Source: Maribacter sp. MMG018 (GTDB taxonomy: Bacteria; Bacteroidota; Bacteroidia; Flavobacteriales; Flavobacteriaceae). Taken from it: DNA of 64,000 bases. The stretch lies in the NCBI RefSeq assembly GCF_018100785.1, contig NZ_JAGJEC010000002.1, forward strand, positions 1,116,001 through 1,180,000. Reading direction: 5' to 3'. Every line of letters starts with the position of its first letter. Positions within the stretch are counted from its first letter, which is position 1. This document shows positions 35,490-45,185 of the stretch, in pieces. A program made the translations under genes and the position numbers. The notes below the pieces were generated by a model. That model saw only the letters and a list, made by a program, of their open reading frames with translations. It was not told the DNA's origin and ran no database searches.

Positions 35490-37874
35490 ATGGCAAAGAA
35501 GGCAACCAAAACAAAGCCCAAGGCAAAATCGGCAAAGAAAGGTAACCCCTTTAAACTATCTAAACAGAATAAAATTATTTTGGGTAGTTTATTGATACTT
35601 TTCAGCATTGCCTTGTTTTTCTCTTTTGTTTCTTTCTATTTTACTTGGCAAGACGACCAAAGCATTCTTTCTGAGTTTAAGAACCGTAACGAAGAGGCCA
35701 AAAACCTTTTGAACAAGTTTGGCGCTAGCATCAGTCATCTCTTTGTCTACAAGGGATTTGGAATCGCGTCGCTTATTTTCCCCTTTCTTTTATGCCTCTC
35801 GGGCATCTATATGTTTTTGGGCCTTGATAAAAAAGGGTTATGGAAAAAATGGATCTGGGGATTTATTTTCCTGATCTGGTTTTCTATCGCTTTCGGATTT
35901 TTTGCGGTAAAAAGTCCTTTGTTAGGTGGGCTTGTAGGATATGAAATGAATGATTTTCTACAGGATTACACCGGCAAAATAGGCGTTCTTTTACTATTGG
36001 TATTTGGTTTGGTATTTATTTTGGTGCGTTTGTTCAATGTAACACCAGAGGATGTAGCCTCTTTCTTTAAGTCTAAAAAACAGGCCTTATCATCAGAATT
36101 CAAAAATCAAAAAGAAACAAAAACCGAAGAAGAGCCTTCTATTGTAAGTACCGAAGAGGAAACCCCTGTCGTAATCGACACTTACACCCACAAAGAAGAG
36201 ATTCCCCACTTAAAAAAGGAAACAAAAACAGAAAAGAAAGATTTGGAAATCGCTTTCCCCGAAGAGCCGGAGCCAGAAGAGCAGTTGGCCATGGAAGTGG
36301 AACAAATCGTAGAAGAGCCCGAAGAAGTAGATGTACTTGCAAGTAAACTGGTAGACGATTTTGGCGAGTTTGACCCTACCTTGGAACTTGGCAATTATAA
36401 ATTTCCTACGATAGACCTTTTAGATCCACATGGGGTTACCGGTGGCATCACTATAAACCAAGAGGAGCTTGAAGAAAATAAGGACAAGATCGTAGAAACC
36501 CTTAAAAACTACAAAATAGGAATTGCCCAAATAAAGGCTACCATTGGCCCTACGGTCACTTTATATGAAATAGTCCCCGAGGCTGGTGTCAGAATTTCCA
36601 AGATCAAAAACTTGGAAGATGATATAGCCCTATCGTTGGCAGCATTGGGCATTCGTATTATCGCCCCTATTCCCGGTAAGGGAACCATAGGTATAGAGGT
36701 GCCTAACAAAAATGCGACTATAGTTTCTATGCGTTCGGTAATTGCATCGAGCAAATTTCAAAAGGCGGAAATGGAACTTCCCATTGCCTTTGGTAAGACC
36801 ATTAGCAACGAAACTTTTGTGGTGGACCTTGCCAAAATGCCCCACTTATTAATGGCAGGTGCTACGGGCCAAGGTAAATCTGTAGGTTTAAATGCCGTAC
36901 TTACCTCTTTACTGTACAAAAAGCATCCGGCTGAAGTTAAGTTTATCTTGGTAGATCCCAAAAAAGTGGAACTTACCTTGTACAATAAAATTGAGCGCCA
37001 TTTTCTGGCAAAATTACCAGATTCAGAAGAAGCCATCATTACTGACAATACCAAGGTAATAAACACCTTGAATTCGCTCTGTATTGAAATGGACAACCGT
37101 TATGAGCTTCTAAAGCTGGCCATGGTACGAAACCTTAAAGAGTACAACACAAAATTTAAGGCCCGAAAACTAAACCCCAACGACGGGCATAAGTTCTTAC
37201 CGTATATAGTATTGGTCATAGATGAGTTTGCTGATTTGATCATGACAGCGGGCAAAGAAGTTGAAACGCCGATCGCAAGACTGGCACAATTGGCAAGGGC
37301 CATTGGTATACATTTGATCGTAGCGACCCAAAGGCCATCGGTAAACGTAATTACCGGTATTATAAAAGCCAACTTTCCGGCACGGATCGCCTTTAGGGTA
37401 ACATCGAAGATAGATTCCAGAACTATTTTAGATGCACAGGGCGCCGACCAACTTATAGGTCGTGGAGACATGCTATACACTCAAGGTAATGACGTAACCC
37501 GAATTCAGTGTGCTTTTGTGGATACGCCCGAGGTTGCCAAGATTACAGAATATATAGGTTCTCAGCGAGCATACCCAGAAGCTCATGAGCTGCCAGAATA
37601 TGTAGGAGAAGATTCTGGCACGAGTGTTGATTATGATATTGCCGATAGGGATAAAATGTTCCGTGAAGCGGCCGAGGTAATAGTAATTGCCCAACAGGGA
37701 TCAGCCTCGTTGATTCAGCGAAAACTCAAATTGGGATATAACCGCGCAGGTAGGATCATTGATCAATTGGAGGCCGCAGGAATCGTTGGCCCTTTTGAAG
37801 GCAGCAAAGCAAGACAGGTGCTTGTACCGGATATGGCATCCCTGCAACAATTATTGGATAACGAAATAAAATAA
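35490..37874 (+). CDS. ftsK: DNA translocase FtsK
   Basis: 794 residues from the ATG at 35490 (MAKKATKTKPKAK); an in-frame ATG at 35460 would add ten unlikely residues and overlaps a TATTTTTG promoter-like box. Chromosome-dimer resolution and DNA pumping at the septum. Order: basic N-terminus, four membrane helices (about 30-190), acidic Pro/Glu-rich linker (about 200-310), RecA-like motor with Walker A GATGQGKSVGLN, DEFADL Walker B and ATQRPSVNVITG, and C-terminal gamma winged helix (MFREAAEVIVIAQQGSASLIQRKLKLGYNRAGR) that reads KOPS-type sites. The linker is short compared with E. coli FtsK. Two bases separate it from lolA. Confidence 0.96.
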   Translation: MAKKATKTKPKAKSAKKGNPFKLSKQNKIILGSLLILFSIALFFSFVSFYFTWQDDQSILSEFKNRNEEAKNLLNKFGASISHLFVYKGFGIASLIFPFLLCLSGIYMFLGLDKKGLWKKWIWGFIFLIWFSIAFGFFAVKSPLLGGLVGYEMNDFLQDYTGKIGVLLLLVFGLVFILVRLFNVTPEDVASFFKSKKQALSSEFKNQKETKTEEEPSIVSTEEETPVVIDTYTHKEEIPHLKKETKTEKKDLEIAFPEEPEPEEQLAMEVEQIVEEPEEVDVLASKLVDDFGEFDPTLELGNYKFPTIDLLDPHGVTGGITINQEELEENKDKIVETLKNYKIGIAQIKATIGPTVTLYEIVPEAGVRISKIKNLEDDIALSLAALGIRIIAPIPGKGTIGIEVPNKNATIVSMRSVIASSKFQKAEMELPIAFGKTISNETFVVDLAKMPHLLMAGATGQGKSVGLNAVLTSLLYKKHPAEVKFILVDPKKVELTLYNKIERHFLAKLPDSEEAIITDNTKVINTLNSLCIEMDNRYELLKLAMVRNLKEYNTKFKARKLNPNDGHKFLPYIVLVIDEFADLIMTAGKEVETPIARLAQLARAIGIHLIVATQRPSVNVITGIIKANFPARIAFRVTSKIDSRTILDAQGADQLIGRGDMLYTQGNDVTRIQCAFVDTPEVAKITEYIGSQRAYPEAHELPEYVGEDSGTSVDYDIADRDKMFREAAEVIVIAQQGSASLIQRKLKLGYNRAGRIIDQLEAAGIVGPFEGSKARQVLVPDMASLQQLLDNEIK

Positions 37875-37876
37875 AA

Positions 37877-38521
37877 ATGAAAAAAGTATTACTTGTATTA
37901 ACCATTGTGCTTTCAGCCAATTTTTTAAGTGCCCAAAACTCTGAAAAAGCAAAAGCTTTATTGGACGAGGTGTACAAAAAAGTAAAGAGCTACGACAACA
38001 TTTTTGTGGACTTTAGATTTGACCTAAGAAATGCGGAAGCGGGCATAAATCAAGAAACCAGAGGAGACGTCACCTTGGCAGGAGAAAAATATGTTTTCAA
38101 TTACCTAGGATCCAAACAACTTTATGACGGAAACAAAGTATACACTATAGTACCAGAAAACGAGGAAGTTACCATAGAGGACCTTTCAGAGGACGAAGAT
38201 GCCATGACGCCTTCTAAAATGCTTACATTTTACCAAGAAGGCCATAATTATCAATGGGACATTCTACAGAATGTACAAGGCAGAAAAATACAGTACATAA
38301 AATTAACCCCTATTGATTCTGAAACAGAAATCAAATCTAGATTGTTAGGTATAGACATGGGTACCAAACACATCTACAGATTAATTGAAACAGGTAAGAA
38401 CGGTACCAAAACCACGATTACTGTTAATTCTTTTAAAACAAACCAACCACTGTCATCTACCTTATTTACTTTTGACGAGGCTAAATATAAAGATGAAGGG
38501 TACTACATCTTAAGAAATTAG
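37877..38521 (+). CDS. lolA: Outer-membrane lipoprotein carrier LolA
   Basis: 214-residue periplasmic chaperone that ferries lipoproteins from LolCDE to the outer membrane. Signal peptide MKKVLLVLTIVLSANFLSAQ, then the LolA beta-barrel-like domain: SYDNIFVDFRFDLRNAE, GDVTLAGEKYVFNYLGSKQLYDGNKVYTIVPENEEV, and YIKLTPIDSETEIKSRLLGID. It begins two bases after ftsK, an arrangement I associate with flavobacteria. The lptF/G gene follows after 5 bases. Confidence 0.93.
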   Translation: MKKVLLVLTIVLSANFLSAQNSEKAKALLDEVYKKVKSYDNIFVDFRFDLRNAEAGINQETRGDVTLAGEKYVFNYLGSKQLYDGNKVYTIVPENEEVTIEDLSEDEDAMTPSKMLTFYQEGHNYQWDILQNVQGRKIQYIKLTPIDSETEIKSRLLGIDMGTKHIYRLIETGKNGTKTTITVNSFKTNQPLSSTLFTFDEAKYKDEGYYILRN

Positions 38522-38526
38522 GTAAT

Positions 38527-40038
38527 TTGAGAATTCTAGACCGGTATATATTATCAAGGTTCGTATTTAATTTTGTCAGTTCGTTTGTAATATTGATGTT
38601 TATCTTCATATTTCAAACGATTTGGCTTTTTATTGATGACCTTGCCGGTAAAGGCCTGGATATTATCATTATCGGAAAATTTCTTTTCTACCTAATGCCA
38701 GACCTTACAGAGAAAGTATTACCACTGACCGTACTACTTTCGTCTATCCTTACTTTCGGTTCTTTTGCCGAAAGTTATGAATTTGCGGCCATGAAAGCTT
38801 CGGGTATATCCCTTCAAAGGTCTATGTTGAGCCTTATTGTATTTGTGGTCTTATTGGGCGGTGTCACTTTCTTTTTTGCAAATACGGTCATCCCCTTATC
38901 CCAACGAAAAATCTACAACCTAAGAAAGAATATAGCAAAGGTAAAACCCGCAGCCGTAGTCGCCGAAGGTGTATTTAGCGATTTTGAGGGAATGAATATT
39001 AAGGTGGACGAAAAACATGGTGAAAACGACCGATATCTAAAAAATGTCATCATTCACATTAAAAATAAGGGCAATGTTAACAGCACGGTCATTAAGTCTG
39101 AAAAAGGAGAACTTATCAGTAGCGAAGAGTCGGACATAATACAATTGGTCTTGACCAATGGTCATTATTACGAGGATGTAGATTCTAAAAAGAACAAACT
39201 AAAATATCCACATGCAAAGGCGTCATTTGACACCTATACGATGAATATTGAAGTGCCCGAACTGGACAAAGAGGATTTGGAGGCCGAACGTGATATCAGC
39301 ACCGATAAAATGAAAAATATTTCTCGGTTAAGAAAAGATATAGATTCTTTAAAACAAGACAATTATAGGATCGTAAGAGCCTTTTCCAAAAACATGGAAA
39401 GTCGTATGGGCGTCTTCGCCCCGCTCGACCCCAAAGACACCTTGAAAACAAAAACAGCGCTACAAAAGAAGCAAGATTCTATCAGACAGATAAAATTGAA
39501 ACTTTATAGAGCCAATAAAGCAAAGCAAGATTCTGTAAAGGAGAGTGTTTTATACCTATTTCCAGATTGGCAGCAAATACAGGTTTTAAGTGCCGCCAAA
39601 AACAATACCACCAATATATTGAACTCCGTACGGGGAAAAAAAGAAGAGATGCAAAAACGATATAAGATATACAACATGCATATACTGTCGTTACACAATA
39701 AATTTGCATTGGCCTTTTCTTGTATCATCCTATTTTTTGTAGGCGCTCCCCTAGGGGCCATTATTAGAAAAGGAGGATTGGGCCTACCCATGGTTATCGC
39801 AATTATCTTATTTTTAATCTATTATTTTATTGGCGTTTTTGCCGGTAATTATGCCAAAGAGGGAAATATACACCCCATGTTGGGCGCATGGCTCTCTACC
39901 CTTATAATGTTGCCTTTGGGCGTATTTTTGACCAAAAGGGCCACTGAGGATAAGGGAATGGTTAATTTTGGGGTAGTTACAGATTTCTTTAAAAACTTAT
40001 TTAAGAAAAAAGACAAAAGTGGATCAGATGACAACTAG
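38527..40038 (+). CDS. LptF/LptG family permease (TTG start)
   Basis: 503-residue inner-membrane subunit of the LPS export ABC transporter LptB2FG. N-terminus MRILDRYILSRFVFNFVSSFVILMFIFIFQTIW is standard for LptF/G; no ATG precedes it, and the reading requires the TTG at 38527. Three N-terminal helices (with VLPLTVLLSSILTFGSFAESYEFAAMKASGIS, the coupling helix that docks on LptB), a long periplasmic beta-jellyroll part (about 140-380) that holds an unusually charged, coiled-coil-like insert (about 255-375), and three C-terminal helices. F and G cannot be told apart here. It overlaps ribB by 11 bases. Confidence 0.93.
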   Translation: MRILDRYILSRFVFNFVSSFVILMFIFIFQTIWLFIDDLAGKGLDIIIIGKFLFYLMPDLTEKVLPLTVLLSSILTFGSFAESYEFAAMKASGISLQRSMLSLIVFVVLLGGVTFFFANTVIPLSQRKIYNLRKNIAKVKPAAVVAEGVFSDFEGMNIKVDEKHGENDRYLKNVIIHIKNKGNVNSTVIKSEKGELISSEESDIIQLVLTNGHYYEDVDSKKNKLKYPHAKASFDTYTMNIEVPELDKEDLEAERDISTDKMKNISRLRKDIDSLKQDNYRIVRAFSKNMESRMGVFAPLDPKDTLKTKTALQKKQDSIRQIKLKLYRANKAKQDSVKESVLYLFPDWQQIQVLSAAKNNTTNILNSVRGKKEEMQKRYKIYNMHILSLHNKFALAFSCIILFFVGAPLGAIIRKGGLGLPMVIAIILFLIYYFIGVFAGNYAKEGNIHPMLGAWLSTLIMLPLGVFLTKRATEDKGMVNFGVVTDFFKNLFKKKDKSGSDDN

Positions 40039-41170
40039 TGCACCGGATAAAATACAACTTAATACCATAGCCGAAGCTATTGAAGATATTCGCAATGGAA
40101 AGGTTATTATAGTGGTAGATGATGAAAACAGGGAAAATGAAGGTGATTTTCTAGCCGCTGCCGAATTGGCGACTCCAGAAACCGTAAATTTTATGGCAAC
40201 CCATGGTAGAGGTCTTATTTGTGCACCATTGACAGAAGGAAGGTGTAAAGAATTGGGCTTGCACATGATGGTAAGCAACAACACCGATCCTATGGAAACT
40301 GCATTTACCGTTTCTGTAGACCTTAGGGGCAATGGCGTTACAACAGGTATTTCTGCCGGCGATAGATGTAAAACGGTATGTGCACTGACCGATGAAGCTA
40401 CCAAACCACACGATTTGGCAAGACCTGGGCACATTTTTCCCTTGGTAGCCAAAGAAGGTGGGGTACTACGTAGAACAGGGCACACAGAGGCCGCTATAGA
40501 TTTTGCCAGACTTGCAGGTCTAAAACCCGCAGGTATCATTGTAGAGATAATGAACGAAGATGGCAGTATGGCGAGGTTACCGCAACTTATTGAAGTTGCC
40601 AAAAAGTTTGATCTTAAAATCGTTTCCATCGAGGACTTGGTTGCTTACCGTATGGAGCACGATAGTTTAATAAACAAAGAAATAGATTTCGATATTACCA
40701 CAAGGTTCGGGGAGTATAGATTGCGTGCTTACAAGCAAACTACCAATAACCATATCCACTTGGCTTTAACAAAAGGGGTATGGAACTCAGAAGAGCATGT
40801 ACTAACACGTATCAATTCTACCCTTATAAACAACGATATATTAGGAACATTGACCAACAGTCCCGATAAAAAATTGGAAGATATGTTCAATGCCATCAAT
40901 AAAGAGGGAAAAGGAGCCATTGTTTTTATAAACCAAGATTATGAATCGCTAAACCTCCTATCAAGACTATCGGAACTGAAAGAACTACAAAAACAAGGTA
41001 TTCATAAAGCACCTAAAATAGATATGGATGCCAAAGATTTTGGTATCGGTGCTCAAATACTTCATGATCTCGGTATATCAAAAATGAGGTTATTGACCAA
41101 TAGTCCCCAAGCCAAAAGAGTGGGAATTGTCGGTTACGGTCTAGAAATAGTAGAGTACGTTTCTTACTAA
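40028..41170 (+). CDS. ribB: 3,4-dihydroxy-2-butanone 4-phosphate synthase fused to a degenerate GTP-cyclohydrolase-II-like domain
   Basis: 380 residues from the ATG at 40028; an in-frame GTG at 40019 is possible. The N-terminal RibB domain (about 1-205) makes dihydroxybutanone phosphate for riboflavin and is intact: VVDDENRENEGDF, GLICAPLTEGRC, TGISAGDRCKTVCAL, RPGHIFPLVAKEGGVLRRTGHTEAAID. The C-terminal domain keeps the RibA fold end (DFGIGAQILHDLGISKMRLLTNSPQ) but lacks the zinc cysteines (expected SECLTGD...LRCDCG; here INSTLINND...TNSPDKK) and the EGRGIGL catalytic loop (here NQDYESLNL). GTP cyclohydrolase activity is therefore unlikely. This recalls the RibBX proteins. A separate ribA must exist elsewhere in the genome. 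Confidence 0.93.
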   Translation: MTTSAPDKIQLNTIAEAIEDIRNGKVIIVVDDENRENEGDFLAAAELATPETVNFMATHGRGLICAPLTEGRCKELGLHMMVSNNTDPMETAFTVSVDLRGNGVTTGISAGDRCKTVCALTDEATKPHDLARPGHIFPLVAKEGGVLRRTGHTEAAIDFARLAGLKPAGIIVEIMNEDGSMARLPQLIEVAKKFDLKIVSIEDLVAYRMEHDSLINKEIDFDITTRFGEYRLRAYKQTTNNHIHLALTKGVWNSEEHVLTRINSTLINNDILGTLTNSPDKKLEDMFNAINKEGKGAIVFINQDYESLNLLSRLSELKELQKQGIHKAPKIDMDAKDFGIGAQILHDLGISKMRLLTNSPQAKRVGIVGYGLEIVEYVSY

Positions 41171-41184
41171 CGATATGGACAACT

Positions 41185-41225
41185 AAAAGAGATAGGCCGG
41201 TGTTTTACACTGGCCTATCTCTTTT
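41185..41225. terminator. Bidirectional terminator after ribB
   Basis: About 19 paired bases (AAAAGAGATAGGCC... with ...GGCCTATCTCTTTT), one G-T wobble, a 3-base loop, and a T run to 41227. It lies between the convergent ribB and the large lipoprotein gene. Confidence 0.92.
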
Positions 41226-41254
41226 TTACGCTCCCACTATTTTATATTATTAGA

Positions 41255-43759
41255 TCACTCACAACTAAGCAACCCTTCACTGGCGCTAAATTCCAATTCG
41301 AATGGGAATTCCGTTTCCGTAACGGTATTCCTTAAAATTCCAGTGATACTACCTTCTATGTGCCCATTTTCTCTTGTAATGGTAACTTCATAAATTCCAA
41401 TAGGACCTACTACCGTATCCGGAAAATGCAGGCCTGTAATAGTCATAAGATTATTTGCAAGGTTATCATCGTTTAAGCCGCCAGTAGTCATGGTCTCTCC
41501 TATTTCCGGTAAAAATGATATATCCATATTTACGATCATTTCCTCATCCCCAACATTGTAAAAATCATTATGCAAATTCATCTGCAGCGTACCATTGGTC
41601 ATATCTCCATTAATGTTATACCATGCCTGTTCGTAGTTGTGTTCAAAGCCCCCGCCAGAAAATTCCCAAGAGCAGGTACATTTCTTCACCTCTATCTCTA
41701 AGGTATGGGTAACTTCAGAATTCTCTTCGGCCGTAGCGGTAATATAATATTTTCCTAATTTCTGTGGAGCGGTAAACCCTCCAGTACTACTAATGTTTGC
41801 AGGGCTATTATCCTCGTGTTTAGCACTCCAAACAACTTTGATATCCTCATCTGAAAGATTAACGTCAAATTGCCTGTAATCACCTGGGGCAAGACAGTCG
41901 TCCTCTAAGGTATAGACTTCTATATACCACGGCACGTCAGCATTGATTATTATACTTGTTTTAACGGGTTCGGCATCCTCATTACCACGCAAACATTCCT
42001 GCGAATCAAACACTGCCGTCACGGTAAAAGGATATTTATCTATTTCTTCCAACGATGGTGTAAACAACCTATATTGCTGTCTTCCCCCAAAAGCGACCCC
42101 GTCATCCGCAAAACCAACATATTGTATGGCCCCCTCAGGAGTGGTAACCGTTAATTCTTTATTTAAGGCATTTTGTAACTGTACCTCCAAATCAATACTT
42201 TCGCCAGGTGTCACCTTGATTACTTCTACATTGGGCACCCAATTTAAGCTTACCGGTTTTATTACCAATTCTTTCTTCGCACTTATGGTAACCCCTCCAA
42301 ATGCCTCTAACTCTAAACCAACTTCAAGCTCAGAAGTTCCAGCTTTTAATGGATATACCCTCGTATTTTCCTCATCGAGTTTAAAAGATTCCCCACTAAT
42401 TTTTGCGTAAAAATATTCGCTTTTGACAATATTAATAGGTCCACAGGCAATAGAATCTATCTTCACTCTATCACCATCCAAATACCCTTGTTTTTTCAGA
42501 TTATTCAACTGTTCTCCAGTAAACAGACTAGCCGCTCCCAAAACGGTAGACGTTGCGTCATCTACCGATATAAAAGAAAGTCCCAAACTTCCTATTTGAA
42601 ATAAGGATTCAAAAAGATCTTTATCCATTTCCCAACCTTTCGTGGAAGCCCAAACCTTTATGTTTCCATAAGTGACAGGGTCACATGCCGATTCTTCTAT
42701 AAAATCGGTAGGATCAATGGTAAATTCTAACTTATTTAACTGGGACAATCTGGTATTTTGATATCCCTCCGCTAATTTTTGAAATGCAAAAATGGCAAAC
42801 CCCGCAAGCGCTCCTGCCTTAGATATTTTTGGTACGATACTTAATGCACTTGCCCCTAATGCAAGTTTATCTATTTTTTCCTTTTCCTCTAAGCTAAAAT
42901 TAAAAGTATCCCAAATCTGGTTCATCTGCATGGCCAAATCATCCTCATCTATATTTTCGCAGTCTATGGGATCAATTGAAGTTAAAGTTTCATTTTTGGC
43001 CGTCACAGCTTGTTCAAAAGCATCGACCTTACCATTTATCAAATCAAGAAGGTCATACTTTTTAAGAATACGATCAGACAGGTCTATTACCGTTTCTTTA
43101 TCTACACTATTGGAATCCAAGGCATCCGTATTCTCTATAAAAGGCAATAAGGCAAAATCAGTAGACTCGTTATGTAATAAATTGTAGATCATTGCAAAGG
43201 GAAAATAAGATGCGTTTAAATTTTCCAGATCTCCGGCAAACAAAGCTTTGTCTATCCCTAAATAATCTGTACTCTGGGTTAAAAGCACATCTAGGGCCAA
43301 AGCTACTTCTTTAGTATACCCGTTCGCTTTTGGCAATTCATTTATCGTAAAAGATATAGGATCGCACACAAGAGATCCCTCTCCATTTTTAAACACCACC
43401 TGCAACTCCCCTCCTTCTAAAGGCAATATGGGATGAATGGGAGCAATAATAAAAGATTCCCCATTTTCGTCTTCCGCCACGTTCATTGCGAGATCGGTAA
43501 ACTCGCCCTTATACCAAAACTCGGCAGTAATATCATTCTTTAAATCATCCGAGATTCCCTTGACCGTGATTTTATCTATTGGAAATAGGCTCTGTTCTAC
43601 AATACTAATATTTAAACAGATATTTAAATTCTCTATTTCCGGATCTTTGGTTTCCTCTTTTGGATCCCCTCCTTTTGTTTCATCTTTGCTACATGCCATA
43701 AGCACTAACAAAACACCTACAAAAAGAATGTATAAAACTCTGAATTTCTTGTTTTCCAT
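41255..43759 (-). CDS. Large surface lipoprotein, beta-rich, function unknown
   Basis: 834 residues from the ATG at 43759, which directly gives a lipoprotein signal MENKKFRVLYILFVGVLLVLMAC with the acyl-Cys in LMAC; an in-frame ATG at 43789 adds ten residues without sense. After the Cys comes a KDETKGGDPKEETKDPE linker, then an alpha-helical region (about 150-350) with a hydrophobic Ala/Gly stretch (LGASALSIVPKISKAGALAGFAIFAF), followed by Ig-like beta domains in the C-terminal half (SISTTGGFTAPQKLGKYYITATAEENS-type Big domain sequence). I do not recognise the family. No partner gene is adjacent. Probably exported to the outer membrane. Confidence 0.75.
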   Translation of the reverse strand: MENKKFRVLYILFVGVLLVLMACSKDETKGGDPKEETKDPEIENLNICLNISIVEQSLFPIDKITVKGISDDLKNDITAEFWYKGEFTDLAMNVAEDENGESFIIAPIHPILPLEGGELQVVFKNGEGSLVCDPISFTINELPKANGYTKEVALALDVLLTQSTDYLGIDKALFAGDLENLNASYFPFAMIYNLLHNESTDFALLPFIENTDALDSNSVDKETVIDLSDRILKKYDLLDLINGKVDAFEQAVTAKNETLTSIDPIDCENIDEDDLAMQMNQIWDTFNFSLEEKEKIDKLALGASALSIVPKISKAGALAGFAIFAFQKLAEGYQNTRLSQLNKLEFTIDPTDFIEESACDPVTYGNIKVWASTKGWEMDKDLFESLFQIGSLGLSFISVDDATSTVLGAASLFTGEQLNNLKKQGYLDGDRVKIDSIACGPINIVKSEYFYAKISGESFKLDEENTRVYPLKAGTSELEVGLELEAFGGVTISAKKELVIKPVSLNWVPNVEVIKVTPGESIDLEVQLQNALNKELTVTTPEGAIQYVGFADDGVAFGGRQQYRLFTPSLEEIDKYPFTVTAVFDSQECLRGNEDAEPVKTSIIINADVPWYIEVYTLEDDCLAPGDYRQFDVNLSDEDIKVVWSAKHEDNSPANISSTGGFTAPQKLGKYYITATAEENSEVTHTLEIEVKKCTCSWEFSGGGFEHNYEQAWYNINGDMTNGTLQMNLHNDFYNVGDEEMIVNMDISFLPEIGETMTTGGLNDDNLANNLMTITGLHFPDTVVGPIGIYEVTITRENGHIEGSITGILRNTVTETEFPFELEFSASEGLLSCE

Positions 43760-43965
43760 AATTGTGATTATATCTTTATTAGCTGGCAATCAGCTCACTA
43801 ACAAGAGTATTACAATTATAAAACAAGAAGTACCACATATGTAGCAAAAGATGCAACATATGTTAGTCTCAAATAAATAGAGAGGTTAATTCACATTAAA
43901 GCAACAAAGAAACCGACAAAGGTGCCTCGATTATTTATTGAGTGAAATAATTTTATCTTCAACAC

Positions 43966-45159
43966 CTACAACAGGCCGCTAATGATCTCTTTCATTTTTA
44001 GCGCTCGGGCCTTCACCTCTTCTTCTGTCCAACTCAGCTTTATCAAACAAGAGATTGTTCTTTCTATCCATTGATCTGATCGTGAAAAATCGCTTGTACT
44101 ATAATCCGGTAGTCGGTTTTTTACTTCTTCGGGTAATTTTCCCAAGGATTTTAAATTGGTAAGGTGTTCCCATTTTTTGTAGTAATGCCAATTATTATCA
44201 AACCAATAAAAACAGGCATCTACTCCCCCGTCAACCAATGAAGCATGGGTTTTTCTAGCAAGATCGCCCGTAGGTAAAAAGAAACTGAGGAAAGAATAAT
44301 TCTCTACACCATTGTCGGGTACGCGTCTAAAGGTTACCCCTTCAATTTCTTCCAAACTGTTTCTAAGAATATCGTAATGTCTTTTCTGGATATCCAAAAA
44401 CTCGTCCAATCGTTGGATCTGGGCGCAACCTACAGCTGCGTTCAATTCCGATATTCTATAGTTGTACCCTAAAAATGGATGGGACTCCGCTCCCCTATTA
44501 TTTCCTACATGATCATGCCCATGATCCGAATAATGGTCCGCATTGGTATAATATTTTTCATTATTGGTAATCATGGCCCCACCTTCACCACAGGTAATAG
44601 TCTTTACATAATCAAAGGAAAAACAACCTATATCCCCATAACTACCCAAGGGTTTGCCTTCATAGCTGCCCCCTATTGCTTGGCACGCATCTTCTAGCAG
44701 CAATAAATTATGATTGTCGCAAATTGCCTTTAAACGGTTTAGATCGGCCATAGACCCACACATATGTACAGGCATAACAACCTTGGTTTTATCGGTAATC
44801 GCTTTTTCTACCGCGGCAGGGTCCAACGTCAAAGTATCATCTATATCTACCAAAACAGGTACCGCACCAATGGCCAACACAGCCTCAAAACTGGCCACAA
44901 AAGTAAACGTAGGCATAATCACCTCATCACCTGCCCCGACCCCTGCACTTACCAATGCGACCGTTAACGCAGCGGTACCGCTACTTACAACGTGTGCATA
45001 TTTAGATTGCATTCTTGTGGTCAATGCTTTTTCCAACTCCTTGGTCTTCCAATGTCCTTGGCGTGCTCCATCAAACCCATAACGCATTAATACGCCCGAG
45101 TTCAATACATCGTTTACACTTTCTCTTTCTTTTTTTCCAAAAAGTTCAAATCCTGGCAT
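43966..45159 (-). CDS. DegT/DnrJ/EryC1/StrS family PLP aminotransferase
   Basis: 397-residue sugar (or cyclitol) aminotransferase-family enzyme that acts on nucleotide-linked keto sugars. PLP features: SSGTAALTVALVSAGVGAGDEVIMPTFTF, VMPVHMCGS, LLLEDACQAIGGSYEGKPLGSYGD, and the Schiff-base lysine in CFSFDYVKTITCGEGGA. The active-site lysine is present, so it is not one of the regulatory members. No polysaccharide-synthesis genes are nearby, which is unusual for the family. It is followed 26 bases upstream on the same strand by the 119-aa gene. The insert HDHVGNNRGAESHPFLGYNYR is normal for the substrate loop. Confidence 0.9.
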   Translation of the reverse strand: MPGFELFGKKERESVNDVLNSGVLMRYGFDGARQGHWKTKELEKALTTRMQSKYAHVVSSGTAALTVALVSAGVGAGDEVIMPTFTFVASFEAVLAIGAVPVLVDIDDTLTLDPAAVEKAITDKTKVVMPVHMCGSMADLNRLKAICDNHNLLLLEDACQAIGGSYEGKPLGSYGDIGCFSFDYVKTITCGEGGAMITNNEKYYTNADHYSDHGHDHVGNNRGAESHPFLGYNYRISELNAAVGCAQIQRLDEFLDIQKRHYDILRNSLEEIEGVTFRRVPDNGVENYSFLSFFLPTGDLARKTHASLVDGGVDACFYWFDNNWHYYKKWEHLTNLKSLGKLPEEVKNRLPDYSTSDFSRSDQWIERTISCLIKLSWTEEEVKARALKMKEIISGLL

Positions 45160-45185
45160 AGCTATAATTTAAAATTAAAAATAAG

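Noticed and set aside
40024-40629. 201-codon minus-strand frame inside ribB
   Set aside because: Antisense shadow of the conserved RibB domain.
41943-42410. 155-codon plus-strand frame inside the large lipoprotein gene
   Set aside because: Antisense shadow; Ser/Pro-rich composition without domain features, while the minus-strand frame has a lipobox and is far longer.
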